DNA of 64,000 bases from Umezawaea beigongshangensis (GCF_016464305.1 NZ_JAEIOJ010000013.1:29073-93072), one strand, 5' to 3'; shown: positions 50,681 through 59,925, counted from the first letter of the stretch. A program made the numbers and translations. Notes: generated from the letters alone by a model not told the origin.

Positions 50681-51529
50681 GTGGAGACCAGGGAACTGCG
50701 GTACTTCGTCGCCGTCGCGGAGGAGCTGCACTTCGGACGCGCCGCGCAGCGCCTCGGGATCGCGCAGCCGCCCCTGTCGCGGGCGATCCAGCAGCTCGAA
50801 CGCAGGCTCGGAGCGACCCTGCTGGACCGCACGAGCCGGGCCGTCGCGCTGACCGAGGCCGGTTCGGTGCTGCTGACCGAGGGCCGGGCGGCTCTCGACG
50901 CGGTCGACGCCGCCGACCGCAGGACCCGCCGCGCCGCCCTCGCCGCGACCGGGCGTCCCGGCCTGGTCCTGGCCACCAAGGCCGGAGCCACCAGCGAACT
51001 GCTGGCGAAGCTGCTCGACGCCTACGCCGCCGAACCCGGCGCCACCCCGGTGGACGTCGTCCTGTGCGGCCCGGCCGAGCAGGAGGGGCTCCTGCGCGAC
51101 GGCAGGGCCGACGTGGCGCTGCTGCACCGGCCCTTCGACTCCACGGTCGGGTTCGACGTGGAGGAGCTCAGCACGGAGGGCCAGGTGGTGATCCTGCCCG
51201 CCGGTCACCCGCTCACCGTCCGCCCCCACCTGCACCTGGCCGACGTCACCGCGCTGCCCGGCCTGCCCCTGCCGCGCTGGCCCCACCTCGACGGCACCTA
51301 CCCGCCCGGCCCCGGTCCGGAGGTCCGCGACCACACGCAGCTGTTGCAGCTGGTCGCCCTCGGCCGTGCTTGCACGATCGTGCCGGAGTCGTCCCGCTCC
51401 CAGCTGACGGGCGACCTCGTCGCCGTGCCGGTGCTGGACGCGCCGCCGGTCACCACCGTGATCGCCTGGCCTCCGCACAGCCGGTCCAGGGCCGTCGCCG
51501 ACCTCGTCCGGGTCGCGGCCCGTCTCTGA
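50681..51529 (+). CDS. LysR-family transcriptional regulator
   Basis: 282 residues. N-terminal winged helix: VETRELRYFVAVAEELHFGR, AAQRLGIAQPPLSRAIQQLE, RRLGATLLDRTSRAVALTEA. The effector domain spans about 90-282. It should bind the inverted repeat in its promoter and control the divergent SDR gene. GTG start at 50681 matches the conserved LysR N-terminus (MExRxLRYF); the longer frame upstream runs through the operator. Confidence 0.93.
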   Translation: METRELRYFVAVAEELHFGRAAQRLGIAQPPLSRAIQQLERRLGATLLDRTSRAVALTEAGSVLLTEGRAALDAVDAADRRTRRAALAATGRPGLVLATKAGATSELLAKLLDAYAAEPGATPVDVVLCGPAEQEGLLRDGRADVALLHRPFDSTVGFDVEELSTEGQVVILPAGHPLTVRPHLHLADVTALPGLPLPRWPHLDGTYPPGPGPEVRDHTQLLQLVALGRACTIVPESSRSQLTGDLVAVPVLDAPPVTTVIAWPPHSRSRAVADLVRVAARL

Positions 51530-51673
51530 GCACCCCGCGGGACGCGCCGACGGCTGGCCGGTCCCGCCCCGCCCGACCACGGCCGTCGCCACCGTTCCGC
51601 GCGGGGAGGACATCGGGGGCGCGGTGTCGGTGACCGGGCCGCGTGCGGCGCCCCGCTCCGCACCGGGGCGGGG

Positions 51674-52690
51674 TCAGAGGGTGACGACCGCCCGGTAGCG
51701 CGCTCGGCCGTCGCGCACGACGTCGACCGCGGCGTTGATCTCCGACACCGGGAAGGTCTCCACCAGGGGGCCGATGCCGTGGCGAGCGGCGAAGTCGAGC
51801 ATCAGCCGGGTCTCGCTCGGGGACGCGGGCACTCCGCCGGAGATCTTCTTCTCGGCGGGCAGCAGGTGCATCGGGTCCACGGAGATCGCCTCCGGGGGCA
51901 GCCCGACGACGCTGAGCGTGCCCTGCGGGACCAGCAGGTCGAGGTAGTCGTTCCACGGCAGGCCGGCCGAGACGGTGGACAGGACGACGTCGAAGGACCC
52001 CGCCGCGGCTGCGAGGGCGCCCTCCTCGCGCGCGGCGACGAACGAGGTGGCGCCGAAGCGGCGCGCGTCGTCCTCCTTGGCCCGCGAGGTGGAGATCGCG
52101 GTGACGTCGCAACCCCACTTCGCGAGGAACTGAAGCGCCAGGTGCCCGAGCCCGCCGATGCCGACGACGGCCACCCGGTCGACGGGGCGGACGCCGTGCC
52201 TGATCAGCGGGGCGAACACGGTGACCCCGGCGCACATCATCGGCGCGGCCTGCTCGGAGGGGATCGCGTCCGGGATCGGGTAGGCCGTGCGCCAGTCCGA
52301 GGCGCGCAGCAGTTCGGTGAAGGCGCCCCCGTCGCCGCGCATCACGGTGTCGTCGCGCGCGGGGCAGAGGTTGTGGCGCCCGCTGAGGCACAGGGAGCAG
52401 CGGAAGCAGGCCCCGGCGATGGCGCCGACGCCCACCCTGGTGCCGATCGGCAGGAGGTCGGTGTCCACGGCGGCGCCGACGGCTTCGACCAGACCGACGG
52501 CCTCGTGCCCGGCGACGCGGGGGAAGCCGCCGATGCGGTACTCGTCGTCGATCATCCCGACGTCGCTGTGGCAGACCCCGACGTGCGTCACGCGGACGTC
52601 GACCTCCAGCGGGCCGAGGGGGCCGGTCTCGCGGTCGTACGGCTCCAGGCGGGAGCTGGCGGAGCGAGCGGCGTAGGAGGTGGTGAGCAC
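51674..52690 (-). CDS. NAD(P)-dependent alcohol dehydrogenase, cinnamyl/YahK type
   Basis: 338 residues, zinc MDR. Catalytic zinc: VGVCHSDVGM (Cys) and GHEAVGLVEAVG (His-Glu); structural loop CFRCSLCLSGRHNLC with four Cys; MMCAGVTVFAPLIRHGVRP; cofactor site VVGIGGLGHLALQFLAKWGC and STSRAKEDDAR (NADP-type). YahK/CAD-like enzymes reduce many aldehydes. GTG start with AAGGGG 7 bp upstream. Divergent from a TetR gene with a 19-bp operator between them, so it is likely inducible. Confidence 0.93.
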   Translation of the reverse strand: MLTTSYAARSASSRLEPYDRETGPLGPLEVDVRVTHVGVCHSDVGMIDDEYRIGGFPRVAGHEAVGLVEAVGAAVDTDLLPIGTRVGVGAIAGACFRCSLCLSGRHNLCPARDDTVMRGDGGAFTELLRASDWRTAYPIPDAIPSEQAAPMMCAGVTVFAPLIRHGVRPVDRVAVVGIGGLGHLALQFLAKWGCDVTAISTSRAKEDDARRFGATSFVAAREEGALAAAAGSFDVVLSTVSAGLPWNDYLDLLVPQGTLSVVGLPPEAISVDPMHLLPAEKKISGGVPASPSETRLMLDFAARHGIGPLVETFPVSEINAAVDVVRDGRARYRAVVTL

Positions 52691-52743
52691 GGTGTCCCCT
52701 TCGGTCGAGGGTGTGGCGTCGCGGTGGTCGAGCTCAGCGTAGT

Positions 52744-52762
52744 GTACGAAACGGTTCCGTAC
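52744..52762. promoter_or_regulatory. TetR operator
   Basis: GTACGAAACGGTTCCGTAC is a near-perfect 19-bp palindrome (8 of 9 pairs) 54 bp upstream of the dehydrogenase start and 83 bp from tetR. Similar sites are typical of TetR-type repressors whose divergent target is an oxidoreductase. Confidence 0.75.
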
Positions 52763-52844
52763 TGTTTGAAGTTCTGAACTGCGGAAATCGTGTCTGAAAA
52801 GGATCAACGAGGTGCGGGTGGGGTGCGAACCCTATGCTCGTGCG

Positions 52845-53420
52845 ATGAGTGCCCGCCGCCCGCTGGACCCGACTCGCGACGCCCGGATCCTCGACGCGGT
52901 GCTGGAACTCGTCGCCGAGGCGGGGTACGTGTCGATGACGATCGACGCCGTGGCCGCCAGGGCCGGGACCTCGAAGGCCACCATCTACCGGCGGTGGCGC
53001 AACAAGCGCGAGATCGCGCTCGCCGCCATGGGGCGCTACCGGGGGACGTGGACCTCGTGGTCCGTCGACACCGGGACGCTGCGGAGCGACCTGCTCGCTC
53101 ACGCCCACCGCTTCGCCGAGATCCTCGACGGGTTCGACGGCAGGCTCGCGGTCGGCCTGGTGCAGGCCCGCGCCTCGGACCCGGAGCTGATCGACGAACT
53201 GGAGACGCGGTTCTCCAGCGGCGCGCGGCTCCCGGCCGAGGTGGTCGAACGGGCCGTGCGGCGCGGTGAGCTGACGGGCCCCGCCGACCACCGCCTCTTC
53301 GAGGAGGTCGTCGCGTCGGTGATGTTCATGCGCTGGCTGTGGCGGCTGCCGCTGGACGACGCCTTCCTGGAGCACGTGGTCGACCGCCTGGCCCTGCCCG
53401 TCCTGCGCTCCACGTCCTAA
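52845..53420 (+). CDS. TetR-family transcriptional regulator
   Basis: 191 residues. HTH region DARILDAVLELVAEAGYVSM, TIDAVAARAGTSKATIYRRW, RNKREIALAAM; C-terminal TetR_C_16-like ligand domain with GRLAVGLVQARASDPELIDE and FMRWLWRLPLDDAFLEHVVD. It probably represses the divergent alcohol dehydrogenase. TATGCT (52833-52838) 6 bp before the ATG indicates a leaderless mRNA. Confidence 0.93.
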   Translation: MSARRPLDPTRDARILDAVLELVAEAGYVSMTIDAVAARAGTSKATIYRRWRNKREIALAAMGRYRGTWTSWSVDTGTLRSDLLAHAHRFAEILDGFDGRLAVGLVQARASDPELIDELETRFSSGARLPAEVVERAVRRGELTGPADHRLFEEVVASVMFMRWLWRLPLDDAFLEHVVDRLALPVLRSTS

Positions 53421-53423
53421 CCG

Positions 53424-53440
53424 GGACGGGAGGCCCGTCC
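53424..53440. terminator. Weak hairpin after tetR
   Basis: GGACGGG-AGG-CCCGTCC, 7-bp stem, 3 bp past the tetR stop codon. Confidence 0.4.
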
Positions 53441-53632
53441 GCGCACGTCCCGTCCGGGGTGACCGGGGTCACTTTGACCGCGGATCGGATCGTCGGGATG
53501 CTGGGAGCAGAGGGGAGTACCCGCTCCGCTCGTGATCGTCACTACGGCCGCTCCGCGGCGGCCCGGTCACGACGCCACCGCTGTCGGTGGTCGGGGAGAC
53601 CTCTGGTTCGCACGAGAGCCGGAGGAACCGCC

Positions 53633-54028
53633 ATGCGCGCCACCACCCGTCTGACCGCCGCCGTCGCCGCGATCGTCGCCGTCACCGCCCTGAGCGCCTG
53701 CGGGACGTTGCAGGAGGCCTCCGACACGGCCGCCGCCGTCGCCGACACGGCCTCCACCGTCCAGGTGTGCACCACCGCCCTGTCGCAGGCCGTCTCCTCG
53801 GTCGACACGTCCAGCCCCGAGCAGGCGGTCGACCAGGCGCACACCGCCGCGAGCGGCCTGAGCGACCTGGCCGCCACCGCCGCGAACAGCACCGTCGACG
53901 AGGCCCTCACCGCCCTGGCGACGACCCTGCGCGAGGTCACCGTGGACGACCTCGTCCTGCGCCCGGCCGCGTGGCTGGAGGACAGGGCCGCCCGCGTCGC
54001 CGACCTGACCGCCGCCTGCGCGTCCTGA
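53633..54028 (+). CDS. Small lipoprotein of unknown function
   Basis: 131 residues. Lipoprotein signal MRATTRLTAAVAAIVAVTAL with lipobox LSAC, then an all-helical, Ala/Thr-rich body with VCTTALSQAVSSVDT and a closing Cys (AACAS). No conserved domain recognised; such short helical lipoproteins are frequent in actinobacteria. GGAGG 7 bp before the ATG supports the start. Confidence 0.72.
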   Translation: MRATTRLTAAVAAIVAVTALSACGTLQEASDTAAAVADTASTVQVCTTALSQAVSSVDTSSPEQAVDQAHTAASGLSDLAATAANSTVDEALTALATTLREVTVDDLVLRPAAWLEDRAARVADLTAACAS

Positions 54029-54097
54029 CCGCGGCGACGTCCGCTCCGACCGTGGCACAGTGGGAACCCGTTCTCCGCTGCACGGAAGGAACTCCGG

Positions 54098-55762
54098 GTG
54101 TCGTCCTCCGCGATCGGTTCGCCGGACCGGACGCGGCGGTGGGCGTACGCGCTCGTCGTGGCCGCCCTCCTCACCGGGATGGCGGTCGCGATGGTCACGG
54201 CGGCCGTGGAGCAGACCCCGACCGTCGACGAGCCGGTCTACGTGGGCGCGGCGGTGGTCCACCTGGAGCAGCGCAGCCTGCGGTACAACCCGGAGCACCC
54301 CCCGCTGGGCAAGCTGATCGTCGCGACCGGGCTGGTCTTCGCCGACGTGCGACTCGATCCCGCCTTCGTCGGCGACCAGACGCAGCTCGGCCGGCACGTG
54401 CTCTACGAGTCGGGCAACGATCCGGGACGGCTGCTGCTGCTGGCCCGACTGCCGATGATCGTGCTCACGCTGCTCTTCGGGCTGGTCGTCCTCGCGTTCG
54501 CCCGTGATCTGGCCGGTCCGGCCGGAGGGGTGCTCGCGCTCGCCCTGTACGCGTTCTCCCCCGACGTCGTCGCGCACGGGTCGCTGGCCACGCTCGACGT
54601 GCCGGCGGCCGGTTTCCTGCTGACCTCGGTCTGGCTGCTGTGGCGGGCCAGGCGCAGCCCCGCCCGCCACCTCCCGCTCGCGGGACTCGCCCTCGGCGCG
54701 GCCCTGGCCACGAAGACGAGCACCCTGGCCGCGGTTCCGGTGCTGCTGCTCCTGGTCGTGCTGTCCGTCCGGCACGCCCGCCGCACGCGCGGCCCCGGCC
54801 CGGACGGGACGGCCCGGTTCGCCGGACCCGCCGCGGCGGTGCTCGCCGTGGCGCTGATCGCGGTCGCCGCGGTGTGGGCCTCCTACCTCGTCGTGGACCC
54901 GCGGCTGCGCTGGGAGACGCCACCGGGCCTGCCGACCGCGGGGGGACCGCGCGCGCTCGTCGCCGCGTTGCCGTTCCCCGAGCCGTACCGGGACGGGATG
55001 CGCGTCCAGTTCGGCTTCGAGGACCGGGTGTGGGGCGGCTTCCTGTTCGGCCGCCAGTACCGCGGTTCGCTCTGGTACTACCTGCCGGCCGCGCTGCTGG
55101 TGAAGACACCGCTGGGCGCTCTGGCGCTCTGGCTGGCCGGTGCCGTCGCGGTGGTGGCGGTTCCCCGGCTGCGCCCGGCTGCGGCCTACGCGCTCGTCCT
55201 CCCGGTCGTGCTGCTGGTCGTGGCCACGACCAGCGCCCGCGATCTCGGTGTCCGGTACGCGATCTTCGTGCCGGTGTTCCTGGCGGTCGTGGCGGCCGCC
55301 GTGGTCGTCGTGCGCAGACGGTGGGCGCACGTCGCCGCGGCGCTCCTGGTCGCCTTCGCCGCGATCAGTTCGCTGCGGACGTTCCCGTACTACCTGCCCT
55401 ACTCCAACGAGGCGTTCGGCGGACCGGCGCGGACCCGGCTGCACCTGCACGACTCGAACGTCGACTGGGGGCAGGACCTGGGGCGGCTGGCGGACCACCT
55501 GCGCCGGCACCACCCGGGAGAGCGGGTCTGGCTCGTCTACAAGGGCAGCGGCCTGCCGTCGCACCACGGCATCGACGCCGCCGACCCGCGCACCGCGCCC
55601 CCGGACCGGGTGCGCGGGCTGCTGGTCGTGTCGAACTCCTCCGCCGCCGGGGCCGACGACCGGCTCGGGGCGCTGATCGCGAGCAGCACGCCGATCGGCC
55701 AGGTCGGTCACTCCATCACGATCTACCGCCGGTCGCAGCCGGAACCCGCGCCCGTCAGGTGA
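54098..55762 (+). CDS. GT39/PMT-like membrane glycosyltransferase
   Basis: 554 residues with about ten to eleven membrane helices. The first extracellular loop holds TVDEPVYVGAAVVHLEQRSL with the acidic catalytic-type DE, plus RYNPEHPPLGKLIVATGLVF, both typical of the GT-C ArnT/PMT superfamily that transfers sugars from polyprenyl-phosphate donors. A later loop has LHDSNVDWGQDLGRLADHLR, usual in actinobacterial 'glycosyltransferase family 39' proteins. Acceptor unknown (protein or cell-wall glycan). GTG start with GGAAGGA upstream. The 3' end overlaps the beta-lactamase gene by 8 bp. Confidence 0.82.
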   Translation: MSSSAIGSPDRTRRWAYALVVAALLTGMAVAMVTAAVEQTPTVDEPVYVGAAVVHLEQRSLRYNPEHPPLGKLIVATGLVFADVRLDPAFVGDQTQLGRHVLYESGNDPGRLLLLARLPMIVLTLLFGLVVLAFARDLAGPAGGVLALALYAFSPDVVAHGSLATLDVPAAGFLLTSVWLLWRARRSPARHLPLAGLALGAALATKTSTLAAVPVLLLLVVLSVRHARRTRGPGPDGTARFAGPAAAVLAVALIAVAAVWASYLVVDPRLRWETPPGLPTAGGPRALVAALPFPEPYRDGMRVQFGFEDRVWGGFLFGRQYRGSLWYYLPAALLVKTPLGALALWLAGAVAVVAVPRLRPAAAYALVLPVVLLVVATTSARDLGVRYAIFVPVFLAVVAAAVVVVRRRWAHVAAALLVAFAAISSLRTFPYYLPYSNEAFGGPARTRLHLHDSNVDWGQDLGRLADHLRRHHPGERVWLVYKGSGLPSHHGIDAADPRTAPPDRVRGLLVVSNSSAAGADDRLGALIASSTPIGQVGHSITIYRRSQPEPAPVR

Positions 55763-56675
55763 GGGCGTCCACGACGTGCGCTGCGGTCTCGGAGACGAGG
55801 GCCTCGTCGTACGCGGCGTCGGCGGCGGAGCGGCTGGACATGATCGAGACGAGCAGCGGTGCGGAGTCCGGTGGCCACACGACGCCGATGTCGTTGAGCG
55901 TGGCGTGGTCCCCGGTGCCGGTCTTGTTGGCCACGCGCCACCCCGCGGGCACGCCCGCCCGCGTGCGCCGAGCCCCGGCGACACCGCGCTCCAGCAGATC
56001 GCGGAGGAAGTCGCGGTCGTCGGCGGGCAGGGCGTCCTCCAGCACGATCCGCCGGTAGTCGGTGCCGATGGCCCGCGGTGTGGTCGTGTCGCGCGGGTCG
56101 CCGGGCGCGGCCTCCACGATGTGCGGCTCGAACCGGTCCATCCGGGTGACGTCGTCGCCGAGGTCCCGCAGGTACGCCGTCAGCTCGGCCGGGCCGCCGA
56201 GGTCGCGCAGCAGCAGGTTGCCCGCCGTGCCGTCGCTGAAGCGGACCGCCGCGTCGCACAGGTCGCGGATCGTCATGCCCGTGGCCACGTGCTGCCGGGT
56301 GATGGCGGAGCTCGCCATCAGGTCGGCCTCGGTGTAGGTGACGACGGTGTCCAGGTGCGCGGCGGGGTTGCGGTGCAGGACGGCGGCCGCCGCGAGACCC
56401 TTGAACGCCGAGCAGAACGCGAACCGCTCGTCCGCGCGGTGGGCGATGGTCGCGCCGGTGCCGGTCGCGACGGCGTACACGCCCAGGCGCGCGTCGAACT
56501 TCCGCTCCAGGTCGAGCAGGCGCTCGTGTCGCTCGGGCGGTGCGCTGGAGGTGGTCGCCGGAGCCGGTGCGGTGGGCTGCGGTGCGGTGGACTGCGGGGT
56601 GGAGCACCCCGCCAACGGCAGCAGGGCGAACGTCCTGAGCAGGGTGCGGCGGGTAGCGGGTCGTGCGGTGGTCAT
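55755..56675 (-). CDS. Class A beta-lactamase lipoprotein
   Basis: 306 residues. Lipobox LAGC at Cys25 after a Tat-like ATRRTLLRTF. Class A motifs: SxxK in FCSAFKG, SDG (replacing SDN) in VRFSDGTAGNLL, omega loop RFEPHIVEAAPGDPRDTTTP with Glu166 kept but Asn170 replaced by Val, and KTG in NKTGTGD. It should hydrolyse penicillins or related beta-lactams at the outer membrane face. Loss of Asn170, which orients the deacylating water, may reduce or change activity. ATG-ATG start with GGAGG 2-5 bp upstream. The same reading frame stays open into a mannitol-dehydrogenase remnant upstream. Confidence 0.88.
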   Translation of the reverse strand: MTTARPATRRTLLRTFALLPLAGCSTPQSTAPQPTAPAPATTSSAPPERHERLLDLERKFDARLGVYAVATGTGATIAHRADERFAFCSAFKGLAAAAVLHRNPAAHLDTVVTYTEADLMASSAITRQHVATGMTIRDLCDAAVRFSDGTAGNLLLRDLGGPAELTAYLRDLGDDVTRMDRFEPHIVEAAPGDPRDTTTPRAIGTDYRRIVLEDALPADDRDFLRDLLERGVAGARRTRAGVPAGWRVANKTGTGDHATLNDIGVVWPPDSAPLLVSIMSSRSAADAAYDEALVSETAAHVVDALT

Positions 56676-56747
56676 CATCGCCTCCGGTGTCGCTCGCGGG
56701 TGGGACGAGCTTCGCAAGCGACACCGGCCGCGGTCCTGCGGGGCGTC

Positions 56748-57563
56748 GATCGGGTTCTGCGGCGCGGGACGCGCGGCCAGGTCCTCCAGCACGCCTCGCG
56801 CGCCTCGGGTGTGCAGCGTCGTCAGCGTCGCGGTGTACGCCGCGACGAACCACGCGTCGCCGAACAGCTCCCGCTGGCGCAAGAACGCCAGCGGGTCCTC
56901 GCGCCAGCGGCGCGCGGCGGCCACGAGGGGCTCGCGCAGCCGGTCGACCACCTCGAAGGGCCTGCCCCGCTCGTCCACGCCCTCGGCGTAGCGGGCCCAG
57001 CTCGCCACGACGGCGGCGAGGTTCTCCCGCACGACCGGCAGCGGGAACACGGGAATCCGATCGGACGTGTCGGCGCACAGCCGGGCGAGGCTGTCGCTCA
57101 CCTCCGCGTTGGAGAAGCGCTCCAGCAGCGGGTCCGCGTAGCGGTCGAGGTCCACGCCGGGAACCGGCGGCAGGGTCGGGACGGCTTCGCGGACCGCGTA
57201 CCACCGCAGGAAGGACGCGAACAGCGGATCGCGGCACACCTCGTGGGTCAACCGGTACCCCGCCAGGTGACCGAGGTAGCCGAGCGCCTGGTGGCTCGCG
57301 TTGAGCAGGCGCAGCTTCATCGGCTCGCGGGTGGAGTCGGGGTGCTTGACCACCACGGTGTACAGGTGGTCCTGCGCTTCCAGCACCTCCTTCCTCCTCC
57401 GGCCACCGGACAGCACGCCGACGCCGCAGATCCCGAAGTCCGTCGCCAGTCCGCGGCGCATCAGCTCGTCGAGGTGCACCGCCTGGTGGGCGCGGTGGAA
57501 GCCGCCGACGCCGGCGAGCAGCAGCGGCACGAACAGGTCGTCGTCGACGTGGTCGGCGGTCAT
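56748..57563 (-). pseudogene. Mannitol dehydrogenase-family protein with internal deletion
   Basis: Starts MTADHVDDDLFVPLLLAGVG, GGFHRAHQAVHLDELMRRGL, CGVGVLSGG, then AQDHLYTVVVKHPDST runs directly into MKLRLLNASHQALGYLGHLA (K-x4-N-x2-H catalytic set) and the usual C-terminal helical domain to LEDLAARPAP. About 200 central residues of the normal roughly 490 are missing in frame, removing much of the NAD domain. There is no stop codon: the frame enters the beta-lactamase gene. Probably a non-functional remnant; a fused 602-residue product is formally possible. Confidence 0.75.
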
Positions 57564-58154
57564 CACGGGCTGGAGGTCGGGAGGGCCGCGCCAGGCGGGT
57601 CGCGAGCGGTGTGCCGGCGGCGTCGAGCGGAACGACGAGCAGGGGCGCCCCGCTGTCGGGCACGACGTGCGTCCCCTCGGAGCCGTGGGCCGCGTTCCGC
57701 TCGTGCGGCACGTCGGGCACGTCGTGGTGGTGCGGTGCGGGTGCTCCGGGGAGAGGCCCTCGGTCGTCCCGCCCCCGCCCGGCGCGCGCAGTTCGTCCGC
57801 TCGCGGGTCTTGCCCGCGCCGTCGACCGGCCGCGGGCGCTCGCCCGCTCCCGGACCGGTCGTCGACCTCTCGCCCGTCCTCGTGTTCCGGCCGGAGGAGA
57901 CGCTGGGACGGGTTCTCCGGACGGAGTGGAGGAGGTGACCGGCGCGCTGTGCGACCGGCCCGCGCAGTCCGGTACCCCTCGGGCCGGACTTCGTGCTCCA
58001 CCCCGTCTACCCCCGTCGCGGCGCGACAAACGCCGCACGAGTGCCCGGTGGACGAACGTCCCGACGGGGACGAACGCCGCCGGTCGGCGCTCCGGCGGAC
58101 CGGTCGGCGTGCCGGCGGTAGCCTCGGGGCAGTGCGACGAACGGAGTTGGGGCG
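57564..58154. other. Intergenic/decayed region
   Basis: About 590 bp between the dehydrogenase remnant and a small rightward gene. Frames on both strands are open but without convincing starts or domains. It may contain the lost 5' part of the mannitol dehydrogenase locus. Confidence 0.35.
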
Positions 58155-58445
58155 ATGAACGCGGATCGGGAACCGGTGATCGACGCCGAGATCGTGGAGG
58201 ACGAGGCGGCTCGGCCCGTCGTACCGCCCGCCGACCGCACCCCGGACTACACCCCGGACGGCGTGCCCACGTTCGACCACGTCCGCGACCGCGTCGAGCA
58301 GCGGGTCGCCACCGGCGTCGGAGCCGGGGAACTGGCCGACGCCACCGCGGAGGCGAAGGCGGTCGAGGACCAGTTCGAGGCCCGTCAGCGGGCGGGGCTC
58401 GACAGGCTGGAGGAGATCCGCCGCTCGATGCGCGGCGACGCCTGA
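58155..58445 (+). CDS. Small acidic helical protein
   Basis: 96 residues: MNADREPVIDAEIVEDEAAR, a Pro-rich DRTPDYTPDGVPTF segment, then a charged helix DHVRDRVEQRVATGVGAGEL and EDQFEARQRAGLDRLEEIRR. The tail looks like a coiled coil. I do not recognise a family; small PspA- or ribosome-associated proteins have similar composition. GGAG 8 bp before the ATG supports expression. Confidence 0.6.
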   Translation: MNADREPVIDAEIVEDEAARPVVPPADRTPDYTPDGVPTFDHVRDRVEQRVATGVGAGELADATAEAKAVEDQFEARQRAGLDRLEEIRRSMRGDA

Positions 58446-58554
58446 GGGCCGCTGCTCCGCCCGCCGTCCTCCGGCGGCTCGTCGTCGTGCCGGGCTGCGG
58501 TGGCGCGGGCGCGCCGGCCAGCACGGCTGGGGCGCCGTGCTGGCGGGTGCGGGG

Positions 58555-59577
58555 TCAGCGCCAGCCGAGGGCCGGGGCGACGTGGGTGAGGACGTTGTCG
58601 AGCACGTGCGCGTTGTAGTCGACGCCGAGCTGGTTGGGCACGGTCAGCAGCAGCGTGTCGGCCTCGGCGACGGCCTCGTCCCCGGCCAGCTGCTCGACCA
58701 GGACGTCGGGTTCGGCGGCGTAGGTGCGGCCGAAGATCGCCCTCGTGCTGGCGCCGATGTAGCCGACGTGGTCGGCGCTGCCGGTGTCGTCGCCGAAGTA
58801 CGCGCGGTCCAGGTCCGAGGTGAGCGCGAAGATGCTGCGCGAGACCGAGACGCGCGGCTCGCGCTGCCAGCCGGCGTCCGCCCACGCCTTGCGGAACGCC
58901 CGGATCTGCTCGGCCTGCTGCACGTGGAACGGTGCCCCGCCCTCGTCGTTCTTCAGCGTCGAACTCATCAGGTGCATGCCCTGCTCCGCCGCCCAGACCG
59001 CGGTGGCGTTGGAGCTCGCGCCCCACCAGATCCGCTCCCGCAGCCCCGGCGAGTGCGGCTCGACGCGCAGCAGTCCCGGAGGGTTGGGGAACATCGGGCG
59101 CGGGTTGGGCCGGGCGAAGCCCTCGCCCCGCAGCACGGTCAGCAGCACCTCGGCGTTCTTGCGGGCCATGTCGGCCTCCGTGTCGCCCTCGCTCGGCTGG
59201 TAGCCGAAGTACCGCCACCCGTCGATCACCTGCTCGGGCGACCCCCTGGAGAGGCCGAGCTGGAGCCTGCCACCGGAGACGAGGTCCGCCGCACCGGCGT
59301 CCTCGGCCGTGTACAACGGGTTCTCGTACCGCATGTCGATCACGCCGGTGCCGATCTCGATGCGTTCGGTCCTGGCGCCGATCGCGGCCAGCAGCGGGAA
59401 CGGCGAGGCCAGCTGCCGCGCGAAGTGGTGCACCCGGAAGTAGGCGCCGTCCGCGCCGAGTTCTTCCGCGGCCACCGCGAGGTCGACGGCTTGCAGGAGC
59501 GCGTCCGACGCGGTCCTCGTCTGCGAGTGCGGGCTGTCGGACCAGTGCCCGAAGGACAGGAAGCCGATTTTCTTCAC
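58555..59577 (-). CDS. LLM-class flavin-dependent oxidoreductase
   Basis: 340 residues, luciferase-like TIM barrel: VKKIGFLSFGHWSDSPHSQT, AAEELGADGAYFRVHHFARQ, FPLLAAIGARTERIEIGTGV, GRLQLGLSRGSPEQVIDGWR and IWWGASSNATAVWAAEQGMH. These enzymes use reduced F420 or FMN on varied substrates; with GxRGSP-type segments FMN or F420 cannot be decided. The GTG at 59577 matches the family start MKKIGFLSFGHW; upstream GTGs at 59595 and 59598 have only weak ribosome binding sites. Confidence 0.88.
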   Translation of the reverse strand: MKKIGFLSFGHWSDSPHSQTRTASDALLQAVDLAVAAEELGADGAYFRVHHFARQLASPFPLLAAIGARTERIEIGTGVIDMRYENPLYTAEDAGAADLVSGGRLQLGLSRGSPEQVIDGWRYFGYQPSEGDTEADMARKNAEVLLTVLRGEGFARPNPRPMFPNPPGLLRVEPHSPGLRERIWWGASSNATAVWAAEQGMHLMSSTLKNDEGGAPFHVQQAEQIRAFRKAWADAGWQREPRVSVSRSIFALTSDLDRAYFGDDTGSADHVGYIGASTRAIFGRTYAAEPDVLVEQLAGDEAVAEADTLLLTVPNQLGVDYNAHVLDNVLTHVAPALGWR

Positions 59578-59689
59578 CCCCGTGGAACGCGTCACCACGC
59601 TGATCGATTCCGCGGCCTCGTCCGTCGCGGCCCGAACCGCGGGCTGCACGGCCCCGTGCCGGGGAAGGAGGTCGACGACCGCTTCCCCG

Positions 59690-59925
59690 TGGTCCGACGC
59701 GGACGAGTTCCGGGTCGACCCGGACGCGGGCACCCGCACGCCGCCGGGTTCTGGACCGCGCTGACCGACACCGACGAGGTCACCGTCATCGGGACGAACT
59801 TCACCCGATCGTGGTGGCACTCCTGGTGGAGCGACCTCGCTCGACCTGCCGAGCGGGTGTTCCGGGCCAGCAACACCCGCCCAGTGCACCTGTTCCGCGT
59901 GCTCGCGGACGCGGCGGGAGGTGGA
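59690..59925 (+). other. Unidentified coding remnant
   Basis: The frame at 59749-59922 reads FWTALTDTDEVTVIGTNFTR, SWWHSWWSDLARPAERVFRA and LFRVLADAAGG. This looks like genuine protein (Trp-rich, amphipathic), and an adjacent frame gives EFRVDPDAGTRTPPG, suggesting a frameshift near 59748. There is no start codon with ribosome binding site. I cannot name the family. Confidence 0.3.
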
